A stretch of 14,562 bases of DNA from Kiritimatiellia bacterium (lineage in GTDB: Bacteria > Verrucomicrobiota > Kiritimatiellia > UBA8416 > JABMPJ01): contig JAOZSS010000042.1 in the NCBI GenBank assembly GCA_029939545.1, forward strand, positions 1-14,562. Direction: 5' to 3'. The position numbers were made by a program, and so were the translations under genes. This document shows positions 1 to 7,142 of the stretch, piece after piece. Position 1 is the stretch's first letter, and each line of letters begins with the position of its first letter. The notes beneath the pieces are model-generated. The model was not told where the DNA came from, made no database searches, and worked only from the letters and a program-made list of their open reading frames with translations.

Positions 1-168
1 GCGCGAGATGCCCAGGTCGACCGCCTGCTGCGACAGTGCGATGCTGATGGCAACCAGGGCCGAAGCAATGACCAAGTCGGCCCGCCAATAGCGGCGATAG
101 CGCCAGGCACGGGTCCAAGCCCCGGAAAGGTAGGTACGAGGTTTGCTGTTGCGCGAGGAGTTGAGCAA
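1..168 (-). CDS. Partial membrane protein, N-terminal 56 residues
   Basis: An open frame on the minus strand runs from a TTG codon at 168 to the window edge without a stop, so the rest of the gene lies outside. The visible 56 residues start with a polar, Arg-rich stretch (about 1-30, including WRYRRYWR) followed by one hydrophobic segment (about 31-46, DLVIASALVAISIAL). This is the pattern of a cytoplasmic positive N-terminus leading into a first transmembrane helix. The start lies 6 bases after the stop of the upstream lipoprotein gene, and a GGGAG lies about 10 bases before the TTG inside that gene's end, so the two are probably co-transcribed and perhaps translationally coupled. The family cannot be named from this fragment. 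CHASE2-type sensors and ABC transporter membrane domains begin in a similar way, but neither is supported by a motif. Confidence 0.55.
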   Translation of the reverse strand, partial: MLNSSRNSKPRTYLSGAWTRAWRYRRYWRADLVIASALVAISIALSQQAVDLGISR

Positions 169-174
169 CGGAGC

Positions 175-1311
175 CTAGCTCCCGGGCTGTTGCCAGTTCT
201 GTACGTCTTGCTCGGTGACCTGAAGCGTGAAGACCAGCATGTTATCTTCGTTGATGGCGTCCAGTGAGTCGTCGATCTGCATCTTGTTCTCGGGGTCTGT
301 TGATTCGAAGCTCTTGCCGATCATCGGAACGATGAAGGACTGGATCAGGTGCGCGCACTGCTGCGCCTCGGAGGCAGTGCCAAGCTCGAGTGCAAACCGC
401 AGATCGATCGCCTCGGCCGCCTTGGCCCACAGAACGATGTTCCGTGTGTTTCTCAAGGGGCTGAAGAAGCCGGCCATGATGCCCCTTTTCGACTGCTTCT
501 GTTGGGGATTGGAATCCGCCGCGCCATCGATCAGGCCTGCAATCTTTGCGCGCATAGGATCCGAAGCCAGCAGCAGGAGACGCATCTGTGCGCCGTCGGT
601 GATGGTGGCGCCGAGCCGGGTCAGCTCCGGGTCGGGCGTGGCGGACTGGCCTTCGCTATCGCGCTGGAGCATGCCTTCCATGGCCGACTCGGTGACCGCA
701 ATGAAGAGGGTCTTTTCTGTCGCGGACACGGTTGTATAGATCACGGGTTCCTTCGGGCTCGATGACAGGACGCGTACGACGGGGCGTCCCGCCAACTCAA
801 TTTCCTCAAGCTGCGACTTGCTCGACATGATGCGCATGCATTCCTGAACCTTCGCGTGAGTAAGCGGCTTGGCCAGCGCGATGGCACAGGCACCCTTGAG
901 CTGCTTGAGCTCCTGGCTCATCCGGTTGTCGATGTCGAAGGTGTCCAAGTCGGCTGAGATGAGCAGTGAGACCAGATCTTCTTCGTCGAGCCCGGTCAGT
1001 TTCTTGATCTTGCTCCAGTCGTCCTCATCCATCTGTGCGGGCGCGGTTTTGCCCTCCGCGGCGCGTTTCTCCCGGATGACCTTCATGATGGGGGTTTCGC
1101 GCATGGCCGCGATGTCGAGATAGTAGAGTAGGTCGGCATCAGGCACGACGGCTACCTGGACCCCGGGGTCACGCGTTGCCGGTGCGGCAGGTGTCACGGC
1201 CTTGTGTGGTGCGGGACGGCAGGCTTCTTGCTTCTTGCCGCAGCCGCTAATGAGGATAGCCAGGGCAATGAGTGAGAGTGAGATAAATGGAGTGCGATTT
1301 CTGAGCTTCAT
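175..1311 (-). CDS. Lipoprotein of unknown function
   Basis: This 378-residue protein starts with a lipoprotein signal peptide: a basic N-terminus, a hydrophobic stretch and the lipobox ISGC, giving lipidated Cys24. A Pro/Ala-rich linker (about 30-50) leads into a mixed alpha/beta region of about 330 residues with no transmembrane segment. The mature protein is therefore expected to be anchored in a membrane and to face the periplasm. I see no catalytic motif and do not recognise the family. The phrase VVPDADLLYYLDIAAM (about 55-70) followed by a repeated pattern of hydrophobic strands recalls large PVC-group lipoproteins that assess a 'cost' or 'self' domain twice, but this is only an impression. 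A GGAG sits 10 bases before the ATG. The truncated membrane-protein gene follows after 6 bases, so they form an operon. No convincing sigma-70 promoter is visible upstream. Confidence 0.85.
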   Translation of the reverse strand: MKLRNRTPFISLSLIALAILISGCGKKQEACRPAPHKAVTPAAPATRDPGVQVAVVPDADLLYYLDIAAMRETPIMKVIREKRAAEGKTAPAQMDEDDWSKIKKLTGLDEEDLVSLLISADLDTFDIDNRMSQELKQLKGACAIALAKPLTHAKVQECMRIMSSKSQLEEIELAGRPVVRVLSSSPKEPVIYTTVSATEKTLFIAVTESAMEGMLQRDSEGQSATPDPELTRLGATITDGAQMRLLLLASDPMRAKIAGLIDGAADSNPQQKQSKRGIMAGFFSPLRNTRNIVLWAKAAEAIDLRFALELGTASEAQQCAHLIQSFIVPMIGKSFESTDPENKMQIDDSLDAINEDNMLVFTLQVTEQDVQNWQQPGS

Positions 1312-1372
1312 GATGCGTGGTCTCCGTTTAGTCGCTTGGGGGGCGGGGTGCTTTTACTTTCCAATGTGAAAA

Positions 1373-1391
1373 TGCCGCTGAGATGACGGCA
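1373..1391. promoter_or_regulatory. Short inverted repeat, possible operator
   Basis: TGCCG at 1373-1377 and CGGCA at 1387-1391 form a perfect 5-base dyad with a 9-base centre. It lies in the 188-base gap between the divergent lipoprotein gene and hemW. It could be an operator, or a small hairpin read in the minus direction, where it is followed by TTTT. Five bases is short enough to be chance, so this is only a candidate. Confidence 0.2.
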
Positions 1392-1462
1392 AAACATACA
1401 TGAGTGAACCACGATGGCTTTGTCTCAATCAAGCCGAAAGAGAGCGGTGGGAGCAAGTGATG

Positions 1463-1492
1463 TTGGATTTGCAGGTGTTATCCAGCTAGAAT
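1463..1492 (+). promoter_or_regulatory. hemW promoter (sigma-70-like)
   Basis: A -35 box TTGGAT (1463-1468) and a -10 box TAGAAT (1487-1492) are separated by 18 bases. The -10 matches the TATAAT consensus in five of six positions. Seven bases after the -10 box comes the A of the hemW ATG at 1500, so transcription would start at or next to the start codon. No Shine-Dalgarno sequence is visible between this promoter and the gene, which agrees with a leaderless transcript. Confidence 0.5.
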
Positions 1493-1499
1493 AGCCGCA

Positions 1500-2645
1500 A
1501 TGATTCGGGTTCGACACCTCTATATTCATGTGCCGTTCTGTAGTGGAAAGTGCGCGTACTGCGCGTTCTATTCGGTGCCGTATGATGCTGCGCTGGCCGA
1601 TCGGTTCCTGGATGCGCTAGCGCGTGAGCTCCTGCGTTGGGCAGGGCGTGGTGCCGTCGAGGACTGCCAGACCCTCTATATCGGAGGGGGCACACCCTCA
1701 GTTCTGTCGGAGGATCAGTGGGTGCGGCTCCTGTCTGTTTTGGCTCCGGTGGTGTCGGCTGGCGTGGCGGAATGGACGGTTGAGGCCAATCCAGGGACCC
1801 TGACGCCTGCGGTCCTTGAGCGTATGGTCGCCGCCGGCGTGAACCGGATTAGCATGGGGGTACAGTCATTCGATACCACCGTGCTGCAGCACATGCAGAG
1901 ATGCCATGCGGCATGTGATGTTGGCCCTTTCGTAGAGCGGGTGCGCGCAGCCGGCATATCCAATATCGGGTTGGATCTGATCGCCGGCCTGCCCGGGGTG
2001 GATGTGGCGGGGTGGGGGGCGACGGTCGAGCAGGCCATTGCGCTGGAGCCCGCACACATCTCCGTTTATGCGCTGGGACTCGAGCCCGGGAGCGCCCTGT
2101 CGCAATGGGTGCGCCGCGGCACCGCGGTGGTGCCGAATGACGAAGCTGTGCTCAAGGCGCTTGAACAGGCTGAAGGAGCGCTGGAGGCAGCCGGGCACCG
2201 ACGCTACGAGCTATCCAACTACGCCCTGCCGGGACGGGAGTGCATCCACAATCTTTCCTGTTGGAGAGGAGGGGACTACATAGGTTTCGGGCCGGCCGCT
2301 GCATCGCGGGCGGGTCTCAAGCGTTGGACCCATAAGGCCGACCTCACAGCCTATTGCCGGGCGCTGGAAGGCCACCAGGCTCCACCTGCCGAGAGGGAGG
2401 AGGTAGACGCCCGTACCGACTTGGTGGAGCGGCTCATGTTTGGCTTGCGGCTGACTGAAGGGGTTGCCGTGGAATCAAAGTGCAAAGCTGCGGGCAAAAT
2501 CGGGGCAGCGCTATGGAGAGACTGGCGGACCGAGTGGGTGCGCCTCGAAAAGGAGGGGCTTCTAACCCGGTCCCCGTCACACTGGAAAGCCACCCGCCGT
2601 GGCTGTGACGTTCTTGACGCCGTCCTGGAACAGCTCGTCGGTTGA
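1500..2645 (+). CDS. hemW: Radical SAM heme chaperone HemW
   Basis: The protein (381 residues, normal for the family) has the radical SAM iron-sulfur motif Cys14-x3-Cys18-x2-Cys21 within LYIHVPFCSGKCAYC. Phe23 follows, where true coproporphyrinogen oxidases (HemN) carry a fourth Cys, and this separates HemW from HemN. Further family landmarks are GGGTP (62-66), EANPG (95-99), MGVQSF (119-124), DLIAGLPG (159-166) and the segment with ELSNYA and CIHNLSCW around 235-255, preceding a C-terminal winged-helix-like part. HemW proteins bind heme and S-adenosylmethionine and are thought to deliver heme to respiratory enzymes. They act in the cytoplasm. The ATG at 1500 is the only in-frame start before an upstream stop at 1458-1460, and it is needed to keep the N-terminal strand. 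The absence of a ribosome-binding site there is unusual. Confidence 0.95.
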   Translation: MIRVRHLYIHVPFCSGKCAYCAFYSVPYDAALADRFLDALARELLRWAGRGAVEDCQTLYIGGGTPSVLSEDQWVRLLSVLAPVVSAGVAEWTVEANPGTLTPAVLERMVAAGVNRISMGVQSFDTTVLQHMQRCHAACDVGPFVERVRAAGISNIGLDLIAGLPGVDVAGWGATVEQAIALEPAHISVYALGLEPGSALSQWVRRGTAVVPNDEAVLKALEQAEGALEAAGHRRYELSNYALPGRECIHNLSCWRGGDYIGFGPAAASRAGLKRWTHKADLTAYCRALEGHQAPPAEREEVDARTDLVERLMFGLRLTEGVAVESKCKAAGKIGAALWRDWRTEWVRLEKEGLLTRSPSHWKATRRGCDVLDAVLEQLVG

Positions 2646-2653
2646 GCGGGATC

Positions 2654-2682
2654 TTGACAGCATGCGGCTTACACCCGACACT
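2654..2682 (+). promoter_or_regulatory. tRNA-Leu promoter
   Basis: A perfect -35 box TTGACA (2654-2659) begins 8 bases after the hemW stop. Seventeen bases later comes GACACT (2677-2682), a weak -10 match (A, A and T at positions 2, 4 and 6). The predicted start is near 2689, just ahead of the mature tRNA end at 2698. The tRNA thus seems to have its own promoter and not to depend on hemW transcription. Confidence 0.5.
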
Positions 2683-2697
2683 CGGGATTCTTCACGC

Positions 2698-2779
2698 GGG
2701 CGGGTGGTGAAATTGGCAGACACGCAGGATTTAGGATCCTGTGCCTCACGGCTTGCGGGTTCGAGTCCCGCTCCGCCCA
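2698..2779 (+). tRNA. tRNA-Leu (anticodon UAG)
   Basis: The 82-base sequence folds as a cloverleaf. The acceptor stem pairs GGGCGGG (2698-2704) with TCCGCCC (2772-2778), with one G-T pair. The D-arm has the typical leucine pattern TGGTGAAATTGGCAGACAC. The anticodon stem is CAGGA (2725-2729) with TCCTG (2737-2741) around the loop TTTAGGA, giving anticodon TAG at 2732-2734, which reads CUA and other CUN codons. A long variable arm (type II tRNA) follows, then the T-arm GCGGG-TTCGAGT-CCCGC. The discriminator base is A2779. The 3' CCA is not encoded and must be added by the CCA-adding enzyme. Confidence 0.97.
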
Positions 2780-2792
2780 TGTCCGAGAGCCA

Positions 2793-3596
2793 TCAGAAAT
2801 AGTAACCCATGCCAATCGTGTAGCGGCGGTCGGAGCCGTCGTATAGGATGGCGTCGAGCTGGATCAGCCAGCCGTTGGCGATGCGCAGGTCGGTTCCGAT
2901 GCGCATACCGGTGTCATGGTTGCCTTCGCCTTCGAGCGGGGCATGGTCGATCTCCCAGTCGCTGTAATGCAGGCCGATGTAGGCCGAGATGCCGGTGGGG
3001 GTGCGGTGGTTCCATGCGGATTCCGTCGCGCGGTTGCGGGTATAGCGAATCAGGGGCGAGAGGGTCAGCTCGGACCACTTGAAATAGTCGTCCGTATTGG
3101 CAAGACCCACGCTGTGGTCTCCCGTGCCGAAGTAGACGCCGTAGAGCTGCATGGATGCTTCGCGGTAAGCCACGTCTACCTCCAACCGGACAACGTGGCG
3201 GCGAGGTATGACGGGTGTGCCCTCTATGATGTTGTCCCACAGCGCGGCACGGGCGCCGACGCCCCACTCGAAGCCGCCATGGCTCTCAATGACTCCCACC
3301 TGCATCCCTACCGTACCGGCTTCGGCGCGCAGCGAGAGGAAGGGCAGAACATCCACACCTACGGCGGCCGTGATGCGGCTAAGGTCGACGGCTGTGACCC
3401 GGTCGCTGAAGTTCAGTTCACGATCGGACTGCGCATGTGCGATGGAAACGGAGAACCCTTCGGGTTTCTCGGACGTGATCAGTCCCGCTTCGGGGCCGGC
3501 CATGTTGCCTGCAACGGAAGAAATGGCGGCCAAGAAGGGGAGGAGCGCAAGAACAGGGACAAGACGGCGGACAGTATTTTCGTGGATCGTGCTCAT
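2793..3596 (-). CDS. Probable outer-membrane beta-barrel protein
   Basis: The chosen ATG at 3596 gives 267 residues beginning MSTIHENTVRRLVPVLALLP, a Sec signal peptide with Arg pair and hydrophobic core. An in-frame TTG at 3617 would add seven residues without a ribosome-binding site. The mature part is rich in short alternating strands ending in aromatic residues (for example SMQLYGVYFGTG, GISAYIGLHYSDW, GWLIQLDAILYDG) and finishes with YTIGMGYYF. A C-terminal Phe in a final beta-strand is the signal recognised by the BAM complex, so an outer-membrane barrel is likely. The exact family and cargo are not recognisable. The gene converges on tRNA-Leu, with 13 bases between them, and diverges from the secretin operon through compact overlapping promoters. 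The stop is TGA at 2793-2795. Confidence 0.75.
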   Translation of the reverse strand: MSTIHENTVRRLVPVLALLPFLAAISSVAGNMAGPEAGLITSEKPEGFSVSIAHAQSDRELNFSDRVTAVDLSRITAAVGVDVLPFLSLRAEAGTVGMQVGVIESHGGFEWGVGARAALWDNIIEGTPVIPRRHVVRLEVDVAYREASMQLYGVYFGTGDHSVGLANTDDYFKWSELTLSPLIRYTRNRATESAWNHRTPTGISAYIGLHYSDWEIDHAPLEGEGNHDTGMRIGTDLRIANGWLIQLDAILYDGSDRRYTIGMGYYF

Positions 3597-3601
3597 GGGT
3601 G

Positions 3602-3631
3602 ATGGTAGGCAGGCCAATTCAACGTTGTCAA
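3602..3631 (-). promoter_or_regulatory. Promoter of the outer-membrane protein gene
   Basis: On the minus strand a perfect -35 TTGACA (3631-3626) is followed after 18 bases by TACCAT (3607-3602), a four-of-six -10 match. Only five bases separate the -10 box from the ATG at 3596, so the transcript would be leaderless or nearly so. The -35 box overlaps that of the oppositely oriented secretin promoter. Confidence 0.4.
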
Positions 3632-3653
3632 GGAGGCAGAGAGAGCCTATCGT
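3625..3653 (+). promoter_or_regulatory. Promoter of the secretion operon
   Basis: TTGTCA (3625-3630), one mismatch from the -35 consensus, is followed after 17 bases by TATCGT (3648-3653), four of six for the -10. Predicted start near 3660 gives a leader of about 45 bases that includes the AGGAG ribosome-binding site. The -35 shares five bases with the -35 of the divergent outer-membrane protein gene. Confidence 0.45.
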
Positions 3654-3690
3654 TCCATTTATGTTTGAATACAGGGACCCACTGTCTATC

Positions 3691-3695
3691 AGGAG
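3691..3695 (+). promoter_or_regulatory. Ribosome-binding site of the secretin gene
   Basis: AGGAG ends 10 bases before the ATG at 3706. It supports that start and contrasts with the absence of such a site before hemW and the neighbouring outer-membrane protein gene. Confidence 0.6.
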
Positions 3696-3705
3696 CTAAA
3701 CCTTC

Positions 3706-5610
3706 ATGAAGATGCGATTGCTGTTGTCCTGCGAGCTGTGTGTCGTGGCGCTGGTGTTGTTGACGGGAGGCTGTCGCCACCTCGGCCCCTCGATGAAAGA
3801 TCCCGAGGTCATTGATGATGGGATTGAGGAGGCGCTGGAGCCTGTCCTTGCTCTCTACGAGAAGCAGCAGTTCAGTCAGGCCCTGGTGGCGTGGATTGAT
3901 GCCGTGCAAGGCGCGCCTCCTACGCCCATGGCGCTTGATCTCCGTACGCGTATCTTGGCAGCCTTGCGCGATGAACAGGCGCTTCAGGGCGCGATCGACC
4001 GCAAAGCGGCTACCGAAGCGATGGGCGTGGAAGCTGTTCGCAACGAAGCGCTGCCGCCAACCTACGGTGCCGTTCGCTACGGGCGGTGTTCCCTACGAAG
4101 CCATGTCGCCCCCGACAGCCCTATGCGCGAGGTGCTTGATCGCAAGGTCTCGATTCACCTGACTAACGCCGATCTTCCGGCCGTCATCAGCGTGTTGGGA
4201 GCCGACGATAACATCAATATCGTGGCCGATCGCGGTCTGGGTGCAGGCAAGAAACTCGATATGCAGCTGGACGACGTGCCCCTTCGCGAGCTGCTCGACT
4301 ACATTTCTCGTAACTATGGCATCCATTTCTACGTGGGCGAAAACCTGATCTGGGCCACCCCTTCCGCGTCGAAGCAGACTGGCCCACTTGAAACGCGTAT
4401 ATACAAGCTGCACAAGGGCGTTCAGTTTCATACGACCGACTGGGTGCCTGCTGCAGGCCCCAAGCAGAAGCAGGGCCCCAACCCTGTCAATCGCAACGAC
4501 CTCTCGTTTATGGCCACCGAGTTGCCGGCAGGCACCACGTACATCGAAGATATGATCACCCGGCTCGTCCCAAAAGTCGAGGGTGCCGAACTCCTGTTTG
4601 ACAAGAATACACACACGATCTTCGCGCGCAACACGATCGGAAACTTGGCACTGGTAGAGGCGATCGTCGAGGCGGTTGACATAAGCCCGCCGCAGGTGCT
4701 TATCGAGGCACGCTTCGTCGAGGCCTCCGTTGACGACCTCCAGGAGATCGGGATCGACTGGGTACTGGACGAGCCTTGGACCATGTCCCGTGAGCAAGTG
4801 CTGTCCGGCGGCGTTCCCGAGAACCAGGTGGCGGCCCAGTTGACCGGGGCCGGAGCAGGGGGCCTTGCCTTTTCCAGCCCGGAGCGTTCGCTTAGTGTGG
4901 GGTCTCAGGAGTCGTCACTCGAGAATCACGGGCTCAACTTGACCTATCAGGGAATCCTGACGCAACCCATGTTTACGGCCGTGCTGCATGCGCTGGAAGT
5001 ATCGGGTAAGGGCCGAACGCTCTCGGTTCCACGCGTAACCACCGTGAACAACAATCCCGCCAAGCTGCGCCATGGCCAGGATCTCCTGTATTACGAGGAG
5101 TTCCAGGCGCAGGCTTTCAGTCTACTGGATGACAACGGCAAAAAATACAGCGTCACGGCCCTGATGCCGAAGGGCGCTCCCGTTCTGGCGGAGCTGGGTT
5201 TCACCCTCGTCGCGGTTCCGAGTGTGGGTGCGGATGGCTCCAGCGTGAGCCTCCTGCTGACCCCCACGATCAGTGAACTCGATGAGTTCAACTACTACAC
5301 GAGCGTGGATAACAGCAGTAATTCGCTCCAGCAAGTTGCGGTGAAGCTGCCCACGATCTCGCGGCGCGAAATACAGACGAAGGTCATCGTGCAGAGCGGT
5401 GAGACCGTCGTGATGGGCGGCCTGATTGAGGTGGTCTCTACCGATGTAGAGCATCGCATCCCGCTTCTCGGCCACTTGCCGCTCATCGGTCAACTCTTCA
5501 GGAGGAGGGACACGGTCGAACAGCGGCGCAACCTGATCATCTTTGTGACCGCCACAGTGATATCGGAACGGGGCGAGTCGTTGGTCCAGGGAGCTGCGCC
5601 CGGGGAATAG
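3706..5610 (+). CDS. gspD: Lipoprotein-like secretin (GspD/PilQ family)
   Basis: The 634-residue protein forms the outer-membrane channel of a type II secretion or type IV pilus-like system. A signal sequence ends in LLTGGC, making Cys23 a probable lipidation site, although the residue at -3 is Thr, so the lipobox is not perfect. Residues about 40-120 are helical and TPR-like. A secretin/TonB short N-terminal domain follows (about 147-217), then one N-type ring-building domain (about 229-326). The secretin core runs about 330-618, with VLIEARFVEAS at 331-341, VPRVTTVNNNPAK at 441-453 and the closing segment GGLIEV...IPLLGHLPLIGQLF (571-598). Only one ring domain stands between the N0-like domain and the core, fewer than in classical GspD. 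The gene opens the operon, and the PilM-PilN fusion begins 5 bases after its stop. The secretin assignment is certain; type II secretion versus pilus is not. Confidence 0.93.
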   Translation: MKMRLLLSCELCVVALVLLTGGCRHLGPSMKDPEVIDDGIEEALEPVLALYEKQQFSQALVAWIDAVQGAPPTPMALDLRTRILAALRDEQALQGAIDRKAATEAMGVEAVRNEALPPTYGAVRYGRCSLRSHVAPDSPMREVLDRKVSIHLTNADLPAVISVLGADDNINIVADRGLGAGKKLDMQLDDVPLRELLDYISRNYGIHFYVGENLIWATPSASKQTGPLETRIYKLHKGVQFHTTDWVPAAGPKQKQGPNPVNRNDLSFMATELPAGTTYIEDMITRLVPKVEGAELLFDKNTHTIFARNTIGNLALVEAIVEAVDISPPQVLIEARFVEASVDDLQEIGIDWVLDEPWTMSREQVLSGGVPENQVAAQLTGAGAGGLAFSSPERSLSVGSQESSLENHGLNLTYQGILTQPMFTAVLHALEVSGKGRTLSVPRVTTVNNNPAKLRHGQDLLYYEEFQAQAFSLLDDNGKKYSVTALMPKGAPVLAELGFTLVAVPSVGADGSSVSLLLTPTISELDEFNYYTSVDNSSNSLQQVAVKLPTISRREIQTKVIVQSGETVVMGGLIEVVSTDVEHRIPLLGHLPLIGQLFRRRDTVEQRRNLIIFVTATVISERGESLVQGAAPGE

Positions 5611-5615
5611 GATCC

Positions 5616-7142
5616 ATGATTCACAGGGAGATGGTTGGTCTGGACCTGGGGTCGCACTCCGCAAAGGTGGTGCGCGCCACGCGCATGGCCGGTCAACTCA
5701 TTGTGCGTGAGTCCGACTGGGTCCACTTGCCTCAAGACCCTTCCGAGCGGCGACGTCTTCTGACCGCCTTCATGAGCGACAAGGGCTATGCAGATGTTCC
5801 CTGTGTGGTCGGCGTTCCAGGCAAAGACATGATGCTGAACGCGGTTGAGGTGCCCGAGGGCGGCGCGCAGTCAATCGCGGATGTCGTGACATCCGAGCAG
5901 GAGCGGGTGGAAGGCCTGACTGAGGAAGATACGGCGGTCGATTACGTCGTGTTCCGCAGCGCTGGCCACCGCTACCTGTTGCTGGCGATGTCTCGTGCTG
6001 ACGCTGTTGGGCGTGCGGCCTCGGTGCTGTCGGACCTTGGCGAAGAAGACGTGGGAGATATTGTGCCGGGCTCGATGGCGCTCTATCGGGCCGTGTATGA
6101 ACTCGGGCGCAAGGGTGTCGCGGGCAGCACGATGTGTGTTGATATCGGGCATGCCGGTGTCGAGGTAGTCGTGGGGCGCGGCAGCAAGGTTCTCTTCTCG
6201 CGCTGTCTTGCCAACGAACCTGTGGCGGGTGCCGAAGGGCAGAGCTCGCTGCCTGACGAGATTGCGGCCTGCCTCGAGTCTTTTCAGGCGGCCTTCCCAA
6301 CCCCGGCGTTTGCGGTTAAACGCATCGTCTTGAGCGGAGGCGGTGCCTTGGCTGAAGGCCGTGCGGCGAGTGTCGCCACGAGCACAGGTCTACACTGTTT
6401 CCTGTTGGGGCAGTGGGTTCGCAAGTCGCCCATGGGTGAGATTGAGCGGTATGGAAGGGCCATCGGTCTGGTCGCATGTGGTCTGCGACGAGGCGGGGCG
6501 GGAATTAGCCTGTTGCCACGAGCACTGCGCGAGTCCCGAATCCTGCGCTGGCAAAAGCTGTATTGGCTTCTGAGCGCGCTGGCGCTGATCGGGCTGATGG
6601 GGGTCCTGATTAGCGGTGCGTATCTGCAGCTACGGTGGGCTCGTGGATACCTGCGCCTGCGGCAGGTTGAATTGGCTGGCCTCCATACGCTCGATCGGAA
6701 GTTGGGCGTTACCGAGGAGCTCAATCAGCAGCTTGAAGCACGCATTATCCCGTTCCGTACGGCCGTGGAGAATGCCGATGTCTTGCGCCTGGCACTGCGA
6801 TCGGTATCCAAGGCCAAGCACCCGGATGACTGGTTGACCCTTCTGGCCGATGCCGATGCCTATTTCGGTGTCTCTGCGGTCGACGATATGCGCAGCGGCG
6901 ATGGTGTGCTGGGTCTGGGCAACGGCGCTGGGTTTGTGAACGTTATTGTCGAGGGCTATACACCTGTGGACGACTTCTCCACTGTCGGGCAGATGATCGA
7001 GCGTTTGCATGAGCAGGATGGGGTGGTGGATGCGGACCTGCTGGGCGACGAGCGGCTTCGCGCCGATGCGGCGCGAGATGGCCGCTGGGCCGATACGGGC
7101 TGTAGCCTTTTTGTGATTGAGATGACACTGGAAGTGCCATGA
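5616..7142 (+). CDS. PilM-PilN fusion, GspL-like assembly platform protein
   Basis: Residues 1-290 are an actin-like PilM fold: VGLDLGSHSAKVV (7-19) is the phosphate-1 loop, MCVDIGHAGVEVVV (173-186) the phosphate-2 region, and IVLSGGGALAEG (237-248) the adenosine motif. Then ISLLPRALRE (297-306) matches the opening of PilN proteins. A transmembrane helix (about 316-338), a short coiled coil (about 340-380) and a periplasmic ferredoxin-like part (NVIVEGYTP at 442-450 to the end) follow. The protein has the layout of GspL, which links the ATPase to the inner-membrane platform, but each half looks like its pilus counterpart. A GGGGA lies 9 bases before the ATG at 5616. A second ATG at 5631 has its GGGAG touching the codon and is less likely. 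Overlaps the next gene by 4 bases. Confidence 0.85.
   Translation: MIHREMVGLDLGSHSAKVVRATRMAGQLIVRESDWVHLPQDPSERRRLLTAFMSDKGYADVPCVVGVPGKDMMLNAVEVPEGGAQSIADVVTSEQERVEGLTEEDTAVDYVVFRSAGHRYLLLAMSRADAVGRAASVLSDLGEEDVGDIVPGSMALYRAVYELGRKGVAGSTMCVDIGHAGVEVVVGRGSKVLFSRCLANEPVAGAEGQSSLPDEIAACLESFQAAFPTPAFAVKRIVLSGGGALAEGRAASVATSTGLHCFLLGQWVRKSPMGEIERYGRAIGLVACGLRRGGAGISLLPRALRESRILRWQKLYWLLSALALIGLMGVLISGAYLQLRWARGYLRLRQVELAGLHTLDRKLGVTEELNQQLEARIIPFRTAVENADVLRLALRSVSKAKHPDDWLTLLADADAYFGVSAVDDMRSGDGVLGLGNGAGFVNVIVEGYTPVDDFSTVGQMIERLHEQDGVVDADLLGDERLRADAARDGRWADTGCSLFVIEMTLEVP

Noticed and set aside
1500..2645. Coproporphyrinogen III dehydrogenase (HemN)
   Set aside because: The residue after the third Cys motif is Phe, not the fourth Cys of HemN, and the protein is about 80 residues shorter than HemN.
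2916..3602. Long plus-strand open frame (228 codons) opposite the outer-membrane protein gene
   Set aside because: It is antisense to a gene with a signal peptide and a barrel-type C-terminus, has no family motif, and long antisense frames are expected at this GC content.
4093..4797. Minus-strand open frame (234 codons) opposite the secretin gene
   Set aside because: Shadow of the secretin frame, without a ribosome-binding site or recognisable motif.
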